This document shows positions 19,237 to 27,717 of a DNA stretch of 64,000 nt, one piece after another. The stretch spans positions 1 through 64,000 of the forward strand of contig PPHI01000017.1 in assembly GCA_002901265.1 (NCBI GenBank), in the 5' to 3' direction. Source of the stretch: Rhodopirellula baltica. GTDB lineage: Bacteria > Planctomycetota > Planctomycetia > Pirellulales > Pirellulaceae. The translations under genes and the position numbers were made by a program. Below the pieces are notes generated by a model. It was not told the origin of the DNA. It did no database searches and worked only from the letters and a program-made list of their open reading frames with translations. Within the stretch, counting starts at the first letter, position 1; each line of letters starts with the position of its first letter.

Positions 19237-22016
19237 ACTTCAAAGACCTTTCTGCCGACGACTTAGCCGCACTCGATGCCGTTTGCTTAGCGTTCGAAAA
19301 GCAGCTGCGGTCCGGCCATCTCGGCTCGGCAAATCAGACGGACTCGATCGATCAAGCGATCGAGGAATCCGTTCGGCAATTCGTCGAACAGTATCACGGC
19401 ACGCCCACAAAGCAATTGCTTGGGATGCTGCAAGAAGAACTCGCGGCCGTCTCCAGTGAAGTGCTGCGGAACCAGAAATCAAAATCATCGAACGCGACGC
19501 CGCTGGTCTCTTCGATGGACGACGCGTTGGAAACCCACTGGGCGCCCGGCGTGCACCCTGGGTCCGCATCCGCCGTGGATGACAACGACACGACAGAAGA
19601 TGAATCCGAGGACCAAGGCCGGCCTTTTTCGATGGGCCCGTTTTCGGTGACGGAAGTGCTCGCCAAAGGCGGGATGGGTGTTGTTTACCGAGCCGCTGAC
19701 ACACGCTTGAATCGAATCGTCGCAATCAAGATGCTGGGGTTCCCACACCTCGCAGACCGCGATCCTCGGCGGATCGAATTGGTCGAACGTTTCGAGCGTG
19801 AGGCCAAAGCAGTCGCCGCCATTTCACACCCCAATATCGTCGAACTGTTTGACGTTGGCGTTGAAAATGGTGCCCCCTATGCCGTCATGGAATTCATCGA
19901 CGGACCGACGCTCGCACAAACACTCGAACGCGACCCTTCGGGACTCGATATCAAACAGACTTGCGAAGTCGGAATGCAGATCGCAAGCGCGCTCGCGACC
20001 GCGCATTCATCGGGTGTGATCCACCGTGATCTAAAACCACAAAATATCATGGTGGTTGATGATCACTCCGATGGTCCGCTGCGAATCAAACTAGTCGACT
20101 TCGGTTTGTCGCGAGTCAGCGACACAAGTTTGTCACCGGACGATTCCAAGAAAACGCGTGCCGGCATGATCCTGGGAACGCCGGGGTACATGGCCCCTGA
20201 ACAGGCCCGCGGTGAACCGGCGACCGAAGCAGCCGACATGTTCGCCTTCGGTTGTGTCCTGTACGAAATCTTCTACGGCAAACCCGCGATCGTCGGCGCG
20301 ACGCCGGCCGACCGGTTGGCCGCGACTCTGCAAGGCGAAGTCACGTTCGAGCAACCCGGTTGTGAACGCTCCGCAACACTTTGCGAAGTGATCAAACAGT
20401 GTTTGCAAAAAGACCCGATGTTGCGTCCGTCAGCGGTCGACATCACGACCAAACTACGTGCCCTGAACCTGAAACAGGTCCGCCAAGACGCGAAAGCAGA
20501 GCTGGTGCGCACGCACGGTGCAGGTGCTTTTGACACGATTACCCGGCGCCATGCGATCACAACGCTTGGCGGAGGGATGTTGGGCGCAATCATCGGCGCG
20601 ATGTCGAACACCTCCGCCGGTCCGCGAATGGACGGCGTCAAAGCAATTGCGGTACTGACGCCGAGAGAAAACAACGTCGATCCAAAATCGATTGCCGACG
20701 GTAAACCGCTCGACAGTCGCCATATCGAGGACGCAGATATCCTGGCCTCGTCGCTGGTCAACGAGTTTTCAAAGATCGATGGCCTTGCCGTGCGTCCGTA
20801 TCGTCCCATGAGCGCAGGAACCACACGAGACTACGTCAAACTGGGCAGTGAACTTGACGTCCAAGTGCTCGTCGACGGCGTCTTCGAACAGCAACAGCGT
20901 GGCGAACGTTTTTTCTGGTCCTTCCGCTGGCAAGTGATCGATGCTCGCAAGGGTACCGTCGTCGCAGGAAACGAATACATCGTCGAGCAGAAACAGCTTA
21001 GCAGTGATGGCCAGTTTCTGGTGCGCAGCAACGTTGCCTCGGAAATCGCCAAAGAGATCGGCAAGAATCTACAAACGACGGGCCAGAGCAACCTCGAAAA
21101 GCCCGATCCGCATTCCTATGGGTGCTTGGTCAAAGGCCGCGCCTACGCCGACATCGATAGTACGATGGGAATGCAAAACGCGATGGCTTGTTTCGAACAC
21201 GCCCATCAGGAAGACCCCCGGCTAAGCGAACCGCTTGCCGCGTCGGCGGTAACGGCCTTGCACTTGGCGGCACGGAGTGGAATGCCAAAGTCCGCCGAAT
21301 ACTTGAAGATTGCGACTGATAACTTTACGCATGCGATGGAGCTTGAACCGCATTCGGTTGACGCGAGACTCGCGCAGGCGATGTACGAGTGGCAAGCTCA
21401 ATATGATTTCCAGCTCGCCGGCAGAATCTTCGACACCCTGTTGGCTGAAAGCGAATACGACTGGCAAGTTCAACACCAAAGCGGCTTGTACTTTGCTACG
21501 CTCGATCGCATGACCGAATCGCTGGACGCACTCAAACGCGCCGCGAAATTAAACCCGATGTCGCTGATGATCAAAGTCGATCGCGCGCGACTGGACTGGT
21601 TTTTCAACTATCAAACGCGGGCCAAACGCGATGCCGAACGCTATCTCAGTGACACCGCAAAAGAATACCCCGCACGGGTCTATGTGATCGGACTGCTACT
21701 CGACCTGTACGAAGAAGAAGTCCGCTACGCCGATGCGGCCGCGTTGATGGGACAACCGCCAGACAACGCGATGGATCGCCAGTCTTATTACGCGATGCGT
21801 GAAGGCATGTTGGAGACGTTTCCATACGGTCCCTTCGGTACTGAACTGAACCGTGCCATTTGGCAACTGCGATCAGGTGCATCCTTTAGCGAGAACCTTG
21901 CCGGGCAACTGGACGAAGCCGGCGCGTTGATGTTTCCGCTATTACTTGCTAAACACCCGGCTTTTAGTGAGTTGAAGCTGTCGCAGGCCGCTCTCGGCGT
22001 GCTACCAACGACTTGA
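19233..22016 (+). CDS. Ser/Thr protein kinase with TolB-like and TPR regions
   Basis: A 927-residue Hanks-type kinase. The kinase domain starts near residue 133: LAKGGMGVVYRA (glycine loop), IVAIKML (catalytic Lys), HRDLKPQNIM near 263, DFGLSR near 289 and GTPGYMAPEQARG. A Gly/Ala-rich hydrophobic stretch near 432-450 (AITTLGGGMLGAIIGAM) may be a weak membrane segment. Residues about 460-600 resemble the TolB-like domain found next to TPRs in other regulators (ILASSLVNEFSKIDGLAVRP, VLVDGVFEQQ). The remainder is helical with TPR-like repeats (AMACFEHAHQEDPRL, ARLAQAMYEWQAQYDF). It is coupled to the sigma factor by ATGA, so a shared signalling role is very likely. Confidence 0.88.
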   Translation: MNFKDLSADDLAALDAVCLAFEKQLRSGHLGSANQTDSIDQAIEESVRQFVEQYHGTPTKQLLGMLQEELAAVSSEVLRNQKSKSSNATPLVSSMDDALETHWAPGVHPGSASAVDDNDTTEDESEDQGRPFSMGPFSVTEVLAKGGMGVVYRAADTRLNRIVAIKMLGFPHLADRDPRRIELVERFEREAKAVAAISHPNIVELFDVGVENGAPYAVMEFIDGPTLAQTLERDPSGLDIKQTCEVGMQIASALATAHSSGVIHRDLKPQNIMVVDDHSDGPLRIKLVDFGLSRVSDTSLSPDDSKKTRAGMILGTPGYMAPEQARGEPATEAADMFAFGCVLYEIFYGKPAIVGATPADRLAATLQGEVTFEQPGCERSATLCEVIKQCLQKDPMLRPSAVDITTKLRALNLKQVRQDAKAELVRTHGAGAFDTITRRHAITTLGGGMLGAIIGAMSNTSAGPRMDGVKAIAVLTPRENNVDPKSIADGKPLDSRHIEDADILASSLVNEFSKIDGLAVRPYRPMSAGTTRDYVKLGSELDVQVLVDGVFEQQQRGERFFWSFRWQVIDARKGTVVAGNEYIVEQKQLSSDGQFLVRSNVASEIAKEIGKNLQTTGQSNLEKPDPHSYGCLVKGRAYADIDSTMGMQNAMACFEHAHQEDPRLSEPLAASAVTALHLAARSGMPKSAEYLKIATDNFTHAMELEPHSVDARLAQAMYEWQAQYDFQLAGRIFDTLLAESEYDWQVQHQSGLYFATLDRMTESLDALKRAAKLNPMSLMIKVDRARLDWFFNYQTRAKRDAERYLSDTAKEYPARVYVIGLLLDLYEEEVRYADAAALMGQPPDNAMDRQSYYAMREGMLETFPYGPFGTELNRAIWQLRSGASFSENLAGQLDEAGALMFPLLLAKHPAFSELKLSQAALGVLPTT

Positions 22017-22033
22017 TCTCGGTTGAACGCAGG

Positions 22034-22705
22034 ATGAGAACACTTCTTTTTGATATCGATGGCACGTTGCTGCTGACGCAACGCGCCGGCGCAAGCGCGC
22101 TCGTCCGGGCGATGCACGAGGAGTTCGCCTTTCTGGATTTCCCGATCGATGGAATCAGCTTTGGCGGGCGGACAGACTGTTCGCTCATGCATGAACTACT
22201 GACCGTCGCAGAGATCGAACCCTGCGAAACGAATCGACAGCGTCTGCGTCAACGCTATGCGGCAATCCTTCAACAATCTTTGCCAGAGACGCCAGGTCAC
22301 GTGCTTCCCGGCGTGATGGAATTGCTCGGACAGTTGACACAAATTCCAGCGATCGCGCTCGCCGTGATGACGGGCAACTTTCCCGAAACGGCCCGCATGA
22401 AGCTCGAAGTGTTTCAACTGAATCGATTTTTCAAATGGATCGTCGGCGGGGACTTGGATGTCGATCGTCGCGACTTGGCCAAGCGGGCCCAAGTATTCTT
22501 GACCGAGCAATTCGGGCAGACGCCCGATGAGGTTTTGGTGATTGGAGACACACCCGCGGACGTGTTCTGTGCCCAAGCCATCGGTGCGAAATGCTTGGCT
22601 GTTTGCACCGGTGCGGCTACCCGCCAGCAACTGGAACAGGCCAAACCGGACCGAATCGTCGATGACCTGACCGATACGGCGGTTTTAGATTTCCTAACCC
22701 GCTAG
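22034..22705 (+). CDS. HAD-family phosphatase
   Basis: A 223-residue haloacid dehalogenase-fold hydrolase resembling phosphoglycolate phosphatases. Motif I is LLFDIDGTL with the nucleophile and acid Asp, motif II is AVMTGNFPETAR, and motif IV is VLVIGDTPADVFCA. A helical cap lies between motifs I and II, with SFGGRTDCSLMHELL. The ATG at 22034 is 18 bases after the kinase stop; a TTG overlapping that stop is an alternative start but adds residues not expected before motif I. The substrate cannot be deduced. The close spacing suggests read-through from the sigma/kinase operon. Confidence 0.85.
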   Translation: MRTLLFDIDGTLLLTQRAGASALVRAMHEEFAFLDFPIDGISFGGRTDCSLMHELLTVAEIEPCETNRQRLRQRYAAILQQSLPETPGHVLPGVMELLGQLTQIPAIALAVMTGNFPETARMKLEVFQLNRFFKWIVGGDLDVDRRDLAKRAQVFLTEQFGQTPDEVLVIGDTPADVFCAQAIGAKCLAVCTGAATRQQLEQAKPDRIVDDLTDTAVLDFLTR

Positions 22706-22883
22706 GCCATTCTGGCGAAGACGATCCGTCATCGCGGGGCAATCGCGTCGCCCGCATCCGCGACGGGTCTGCGGTAGCAATGTTGGCGACGGCAGCCTAT
22801 CTTTTGTGTCCGTTTGACGAGGGAGACGCGGCCCGTTGAGCACCGCCCGTCCCCCATTCATTGGCCCCGAAAACAAGATCAGC

Positions 22884-23399
22884 ATGACCGACGCAGGCAC
22901 CGAATTTCCTGAAACTGACGCTTTGGTGGGTGTCATCATGGGCAGCCGAAATGATTGGGAAACCATGCGTCCGGCCTGCGAAATTCTCGAATCCCTTGGC
23001 ATTCGGCACGAACGAACCGTTGTCAGTGCACACCGCACACCGGCTCGCATGTTTGCCTATGCACAACAGGCGAAAGCCCGTGGGATCAAAGTCATCATTG
23101 CCGGCGCGGGAGGGGCTGCCCACCTACCTGGGATGGTCGCTTCGGAGACCGTTTTGCCTGTGATTGGGGTCCCCGTTCAAAGCCGAGCACTCAGCGGACT
23201 GGACTCGTTGTTGTCGATCGTGCAGATGCCCGGCGGCATCCCCGTCGCAACAATGGCAATCGGAACGAGTGGTGCAAAGAATGCCGGTCTGATGGCGGCT
23301 CGGATTCTGGCCGTCGGTGATGAAGCCCTCGCGGGACGACTGCAAGCGTATGTCGACCAGCAAACGGCACAGGTCTTGGCGTCAACGGAATTGGAGTAG
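22884..23399 (+). CDS. purE: N5-carboxyaminoimidazole ribonucleotide mutase
   Basis: PurE shifts the carboxyl group of N5-CAIR to C4 in purine synthesis. The family signature is complete: [43 protein letters not shown] and the loop [10 protein letters not shown]. The ATG at 22884 gives 171 residues, the normal class I size; a TTG at 22836 would add 16 unsupported residues. It lies four bases upstream of purK, its usual partner. Confidence 0.95.
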   Translation: MTDAGTEFPETDALVGVIMGSRNDWETMRPACEILESLGIRHERTVVSAHRTPARMFAYAQQAKARGIKVIIAGAGGAAHLPGMVASETVLPVIGVPVQSRALSGLDSLLSIVQMPGGIPVATMAIGTSGAKNAGLMAARILAVGDEALAGRLQAYVDQQTAQVLASTELE

Positions 23400-23403
23400 T
23401 CGC

Positions 23404-24582
23404 GTGTCCGAGAACGATTCATTGAATGACAAAACGGTACTCCCGGGCGCGACGATCGGAATGGTTGGCGGCGGCCAATTGGGACGAATGTTTGCGATCG
23501 CTGCGATCCAAATGGGATATGACGTGGTGGTGTTTTGCGGTTCCGATGACGAACCCGCCGCTCAAGTCGCCACACGAGTCGTCTTCGGTCACCTCGATGA
23601 CGACGAAGCGGTCAGCCGGTTCGCGGCGCAGTGCGATGTGATCTCATTGGAGTTTGAAAACATTCCAGCCGAGACGATGCGGCTTTGCGGCGAACATGCT
23701 CCGACGTATCCTTCGCATCATGTCTTAGCGACCGCACAGGACCGCTTGATCGAAAAGCAAACCTTTGCCGACGCTGGTTTGGCCGTCACTCCATTTGCAA
23801 GGGTGACCGGACGCGCAGACCTTGAAGCGTTTGCCGAGCAACACGGTTGGCCGGTCATCGTCAAAACGGCACGTAGCGGCTACGACGGCAAAGGGCAACA
23901 TCGCATCAGCAGCCCCGACGAAATCGACGCGATCCCTTGGCAAGAAACCGAACACTGGATCGCCGAACGCTGTATCGCGTTTCGCGCCGAAGCCTCGGTG
24001 ATTGTCGCGCGTTCTGCGGTCGGGAAAACACGCTGTTTTCCTCCGTTCGAAAATCACCACGTCAACCACATTTTGGACACCACCGTTTGTCCGTCATCGC
24101 TACCCGCTGCCTTAATCGATAAGGCGGTTGCATTGGCGACGCGAGCGGCGGAGGTACTCGATTTGGTTGGCGTTCTGTGTGTGGAATTGTTCGTCGTTGA
24201 CGATGACACGTTGATGATCAACGAAGTCGCCCCACGACCGCACAACAGCGGTCACTTAACAATCGAGGCGTGTTTTACCAGCCAGTTCGAACAACACGTC
24301 CGGGCTGTCTGTGGATTGCCGCTTGGCGACCCTTCGCTGCGTGTTCCTGCGGCGGCGATGGCCAACTTGCTTGGCGACGTATGGTCCGAACCGGGACCGA
24401 CACGCTGGGATGGACTTCTGAAAGCCGAACCGACGGTGTCGCTTCACCTGTACGGCAAGCGTTCGGCACGAATCGGCCGCAAGATGGGACACCTCACCGC
24501 AACGGCGGACAACATCGACGAAGCTCGGCGCGTGGTCCTCGATGCACGGTCCACATTGTCTTCGGGCGACAACGCCAATTAA
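23404..24582 (+). CDS. purK: N5-carboxyaminoimidazole ribonucleotide synthase
   Basis: PurK, an ATP-grasp enzyme, makes N5-CAIR from AIR, ATP and bicarbonate and supplies PurE. GTG 23404 is four bases after the purE stop and has a GGAG site eight bases away; this gives 392 residues. Motifs are TIGMVGGGQLGRMFA at the N-terminus, DVISLEFENIPAE, the ATP-grasp lid TARSGYDGKGQ, and metal site NEVAPRPHNSGH. The 3' end overlaps the convergent rex gene by four bases. Confidence 0.95.
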   Translation: MSENDSLNDKTVLPGATIGMVGGGQLGRMFAIAAIQMGYDVVVFCGSDDEPAAQVATRVVFGHLDDDEAVSRFAAQCDVISLEFENIPAETMRLCGEHAPTYPSHHVLATAQDRLIEKQTFADAGLAVTPFARVTGRADLEAFAEQHGWPVIVKTARSGYDGKGQHRISSPDEIDAIPWQETEHWIAERCIAFRAEASVIVARSAVGKTRCFPPFENHHVNHILDTTVCPSSLPAALIDKAVALATRAAEVLDLVGVLCVELFVVDDDTLMINEVAPRPHNSGHLTIEACFTSQFEQHVRAVCGLPLGDPSLRVPAAAMANLLGDVWSEPGPTRWDGLLKAEPTVSLHLYGKRSARIGRKMGHLTATADNIDEARRVVLDARSTLSSGDNAN

Positions 24583-25256
24583 CGTGGCGGCCCCGTCGGC
24601 AGGTTTTGCACGCTGAAGGCGAGACGTTGTAGTTCGCTCGCCAAATCAACGTTGACGACCGCGACGCCGGCGGGCAATCGCAACGTTGTCGGGGCAAAGT
24701 TCAAGATACCGCTGATCCCTGCGGCGACCAATTCGCTTGCCACATCGAGCGCAACATCTGCCGGAACGGCAATGATGGCCAAGTCGGGAGAAAGCTCGGC
24801 AAGCTTTCCGACCATCGTTTCGGCACTCAGGATCGAGACACCACCGATCTGTTTTCCGACCTTGCTTTCGTCCAGGTCGAACGCACCGACCAAGCGAAAC
24901 CCGAGTCGTTCGAAACCACGGTAGCGCAGGAGTGCGTCGCCCAGGGAACCGACGCCGACCAGGATTACTTGCCACTGAAGTCCGCTGCCCAGGACAACGC
25001 CAATCTGTTCGATCAACTGATCGATTTGATACCCCACGCCACGGCGTCCGATCGTCCCCAAATTGCTTAGATCACGGCGGATTACGGCGGGCGAGACGTT
25101 CACAATCGAGCCAAGTTGCTTGCTGTTGATGTGGGTTTTCCCTTGATCCAGCAGGCGATAGAGCTCGCGATAGTAGAGGCTGAACCGACCGACGGCAGGG
25201 CGAGGGAAACGCACCGGCTGTGGGGTATTTTCGACAGGTTCGGAGTTGTCTGGCAT
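24579..25256 (-). CDS. rex: Redox-sensing transcriptional repressor Rex
   Basis: Rex senses the NADH/NAD ratio and represses fermentation and respiration genes when NADH is low. The N-terminal winged helix is seen in GRFSLYYRELYRLL and INSKQLGSIVNVSPAVIRRDLSNLG; the Rossmann domain follows with VILVGVGSLGDALLRYRGF, then FDLDESKVG and a C-terminal helix that swaps between subunits. The ATG at 25256 gives 225 residues; a GTG at 25277 is the alternative. Two palindromes lie just upstream. The convergent four-base overlap with purK may couple their mRNA ends, but there is no functional link. Confidence 0.93.
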   Translation of the reverse strand: MPDNSEPVENTPQPVRFPRPAVGRFSLYYRELYRLLDQGKTHINSKQLGSIVNVSPAVIRRDLSNLGTIGRRGVGYQIDQLIEQIGVVLGSGLQWQVILVGVGSLGDALLRYRGFERLGFRLVGAFDLDESKVGKQIGGVSILSAETMVGKLAELSPDLAIIAVPADVALDVASELVAAGISGILNFAPTTLRLPAGVAVVNVDLASELQRLAFSVQNLPTGPPR

Positions 25257-25281
25257 GGGGGTATTGGACTTTAACACTGCG

Positions 25282-25315
25282 ACAAGTTCAAGCTTGTAAC
25301 CCTGCCAGAGGTTAC
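25282..25315 (-). promoter_or_regulatory. Two adjacent inverted repeats upstream of rex
   Basis: ACAAG-six bases-CTTGT (25282-25297) is followed at once by GTAACC-eight bases-GGTTAC (25296-25315). They sit within 60 bases upstream of the rex start, where an autoregulatory operator would lie. Neither matches the common Rex box TTGTGA-N6-TCACAA, so the protein that binds them is unknown. Confidence 0.3.
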
Positions 25316-25809
25316 AGCCGTTTTGAACCTGCCGATCACACGGGCTTTCGTCGCCCGAACGAGGTGTTTTTGCAACGAATACTCCGTTGCGGAGGAATGG
25401 TCACATCAGGCGGGTCGGTTGGGCGTTTACGGTCGTAGCCTGGCCGTCGAAATCGGCACAATCGATACGCCTCCTATTGGCGACACTCCCTGACTACCCA
25501 ACCGCCAAAATTTGCCTGGGCAAGTCTCTTTACTTGGTCGGAACTGTTTACGCAGTCGATGTATTGACGGCATAAGGACCCAATTCGTTGGGACGCAACC
25601 TTTGCGTGTCCGATCCATCTTCCTCCCTTCCGTAACGGGAAAGGTTGGTGAAGGTCACGAGCCGCTTAGCGGATGCGTCATCTCGAACGGGGGGTCTTTC
25701 GTCGCAGTGCACGTGCACGCCACAAGTGCAGGAGGGTGTGAGCAATGGGTCTCGCATCATCCAGTGCGTCCCATTGCAACCCAATTTGTGTTTCCTGGAG
25801 AAAGAAGAG
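25316..25809. other. Long upstream region of the YTV protein with small hairpins
   Basis: About 500 bases between rex and the YTV-protein start. I see short hairpins, for example CGGGC/GCCCG at 25341-25357 and GCAACG/CGTTGC at 25372-25390, and a good ribosome-binding site (GGAGAAAGAAGAG) at the end. No gene was recognised. The region probably carries a strong promoter and long leader for an abundant cell-wall protein; I cannot place the promoter. Confidence 0.35.
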
Positions 25810-27486
25810 ATGAAAAGGCTGTGGTTACTGCCCGCCCTGGCGATCCTGGCGATCGTCTCGGGGGCTCAGTCCGCACGCGGCGCTTATTGTGGCGCTATCA
25901 GCTACCAAGGGTGTAGCTCGTGTGGTGGTTCTGTCGTTGCTGACGGTGAAGTCGTCGAAGGTGGCGAAGCTGCCGGTGCTGTTGAAAGTGCACCTGCAGA
26001 AGGCGGATGCGGTTCATACACCGTCATGCGTAACGTGACCGAAACGGTTTACGACCAAGTCGAAGAGACTCGTTATCGCACGAAGTACGAAACGTACTAC
26101 GAAGATAAAGAAGTCCAAGCTTCGCGCGTCGTTCCTTACACCGAGCAACGTGAAGTCCAATACACCGTGATGGTGCCGACGTACGAAACCAAAACTCGTA
26201 CGATCAACTACACCGTCAACAAGCCAGTGTACGAGACTCACGAAAAGGTCATCAACTACACGGTGAAGAAGCCAGTCTACGAGACCAAAACTCGTACGAT
26301 CAACTACACCGTGATGAAGCCAGTGTACGAGACTCACGAAAAAGTGATCAACTACACGGTTAAAAAGCCGGTTTACGAGACCAAGACCCGCACCATCAAC
26401 TACACCGTGATGAAGCCGGTCCACGAAACTCGTACCAAGACCATCAACTACACCGTGATGGTTCCGGTTTACGAGACCAAGACTCGCACGATCAACTACA
26501 CCGTTTACAACACGGTGAAAGAAGACAAAGTTCGTACCGAGAACTACACCGTTATGGTTCCCGAGCAATTCACCAAGACCATCACGGTCAAAGGTGGACA
26601 CTGGGAAACCCGCACGGAAGAAGTTCCCGGCGGAACGATGCGTCGCACCGTTCGTGAGCCAGGTACCTGGACTTACGACGCTTCGACCTGCCGCTGCGTT
26701 TACTGCCCCGGCAAGTGCCGCGTTGAATGCGTTCAATGCCCACCAAAGCAAGTTTGCAAGAAAGTTTGGGTTCCAACTTGCGAAGAAAAAGAAATCACTT
26801 GCACCCGCTACGTAAAAGAATGCCGCACCCGCGAAATTCCTTACACCGTTTGCAAGCGAGTTCCTGAGTGCCGCACCAAGACCTGCGAATACAAAGTTTG
26901 CAAAATGGTCCCCGAGTGCCGCACCAAGACCTGCAACTACACCGTCTGCAAGATGGTTCCTGAGTGCCGCACGAAGACCTGCAACTACACCGTTTGCAGC
27001 TACGTTTGCGAGCCACGCACCAAGACTTGCAAGTACACGACCTGCAAGATGGTTCCAGAATGCCGCACCAAAACTTGCGAATACAAAGTTTGCAAGATGG
27101 TTCCCGAGTGCCGCACCAAGACCGTTTGCGTCAACAAGTGCCGCACCGAGTGCTACACCAAGACCGTTAAGGTCGCCAAGTGCCGTAAGGTTTGCGAACC
27201 TTACACCGTCACCAAGTGCGTTCCACGCACTGTCTGCAAGCAAGTTCCCGTCACCGTTTGCTGCCCAGCTCCCGCTTGCGGATCGGCTGACGCATGTGGT
27301 TGCGGTTCGGCTGACGCTTGCGGCAGCTGCTGCGAGCCAGCTTGCGGATGTGGCCACAAAGGCGGACTGCTGAAGAAGCTGTTCGGTGGATGCAAAAAGA
27401 GCTGCTGCGACGTTGCACCCGCTTGCGGTTGCGACGCTGAACCAGCCTGCGGTTGTGAAGTTGCTGCACCTTCCTGCGGCTGCTAA
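25810..27486 (+). CDS. YTV-repeat, cysteine-rich cell-wall protein
   Basis: A 558-residue exported protein of the planctomycete YTV family, whose members were reported from the cell wall of Rhodopirellula baltica. After the signal peptide (KRLWLLPALAILAIVSGAQSARG) the protein has two repeat zones. Zone one (about 70-270) has YTV repeats of the type KPVYETKTRTINYTV with no Cys. Zone two (about 300-500) has a Cys-containing version, MVPECRTKTCNYTVCK. A Cys/Gly tail ends the protein (ACGCG, CGC). Dense regularly spaced Cys suggests disulfide cross-linking at the surface. The ATG at 25810 has an excellent GGAG/AAGAG site; the upstream frame to 25645 is not used. A terminator follows. Confidence 0.92.
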   Translation: MKRLWLLPALAILAIVSGAQSARGAYCGAISYQGCSSCGGSVVADGEVVEGGEAAGAVESAPAEGGCGSYTVMRNVTETVYDQVEETRYRTKYETYYEDKEVQASRVVPYTEQREVQYTVMVPTYETKTRTINYTVNKPVYETHEKVINYTVKKPVYETKTRTINYTVMKPVYETHEKVINYTVKKPVYETKTRTINYTVMKPVHETRTKTINYTVMVPVYETKTRTINYTVYNTVKEDKVRTENYTVMVPEQFTKTITVKGGHWETRTEEVPGGTMRRTVREPGTWTYDASTCRCVYCPGKCRVECVQCPPKQVCKKVWVPTCEEKEITCTRYVKECRTREIPYTVCKRVPECRTKTCEYKVCKMVPECRTKTCNYTVCKMVPECRTKTCNYTVCSYVCEPRTKTCKYTTCKMVPECRTKTCEYKVCKMVPECRTKTVCVNKCRTECYTKTVKVAKCRKVCEPYTVTKCVPRTVCKQVPVTVCCPAPACGSADACGCGSADACGSCCEPACGCGHKGGLLKKLFGGCKKSCCDVAPACGCDAEPACGCEVAAPSCGC

Positions 27487-27566
27487 TTGAAATCGATCAG
27501 GTTCACTTAGGCCACCGCGAAAGGCCTGAGTGTCCTGGCGAATCAAACTCTGCACGCGACAAGCTA

Positions 27567-27611
27567 AGCGGGGTGGGGGTTCCGGACACCGGGAATCCTA
27601 CCCCGCTTTTT
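27567..27611 (+). terminator. Terminator after the YTV protein gene
   Basis: AGCGGGGT pairs with ACCCCGCT to form the base of a longer imperfect hairpin, followed by a T-run (GCTTTTT). It lies 80 bases after the YTV stop codon and is a standard intrinsic terminator. Confidence 0.85.
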
Positions 27612-27717
27612 GTCGTACACTTCAGACTGCGATATACTGTGACCCGATGCTTGGGGTCCCGAATTCGGGCCCGCCTCGCGTTAACCTTGTCTTTCCCTGA
27701 CAATCGGGACCACAGCT

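Noticed and set aside
26014-27555. 513-residue open frame antisense to the YTV protein
   Set aside because: It is the mirror of the repeats; its Leu/Val/Asn-rich monotonous sequence reflects the sense codons, and there is no start site or known domain.
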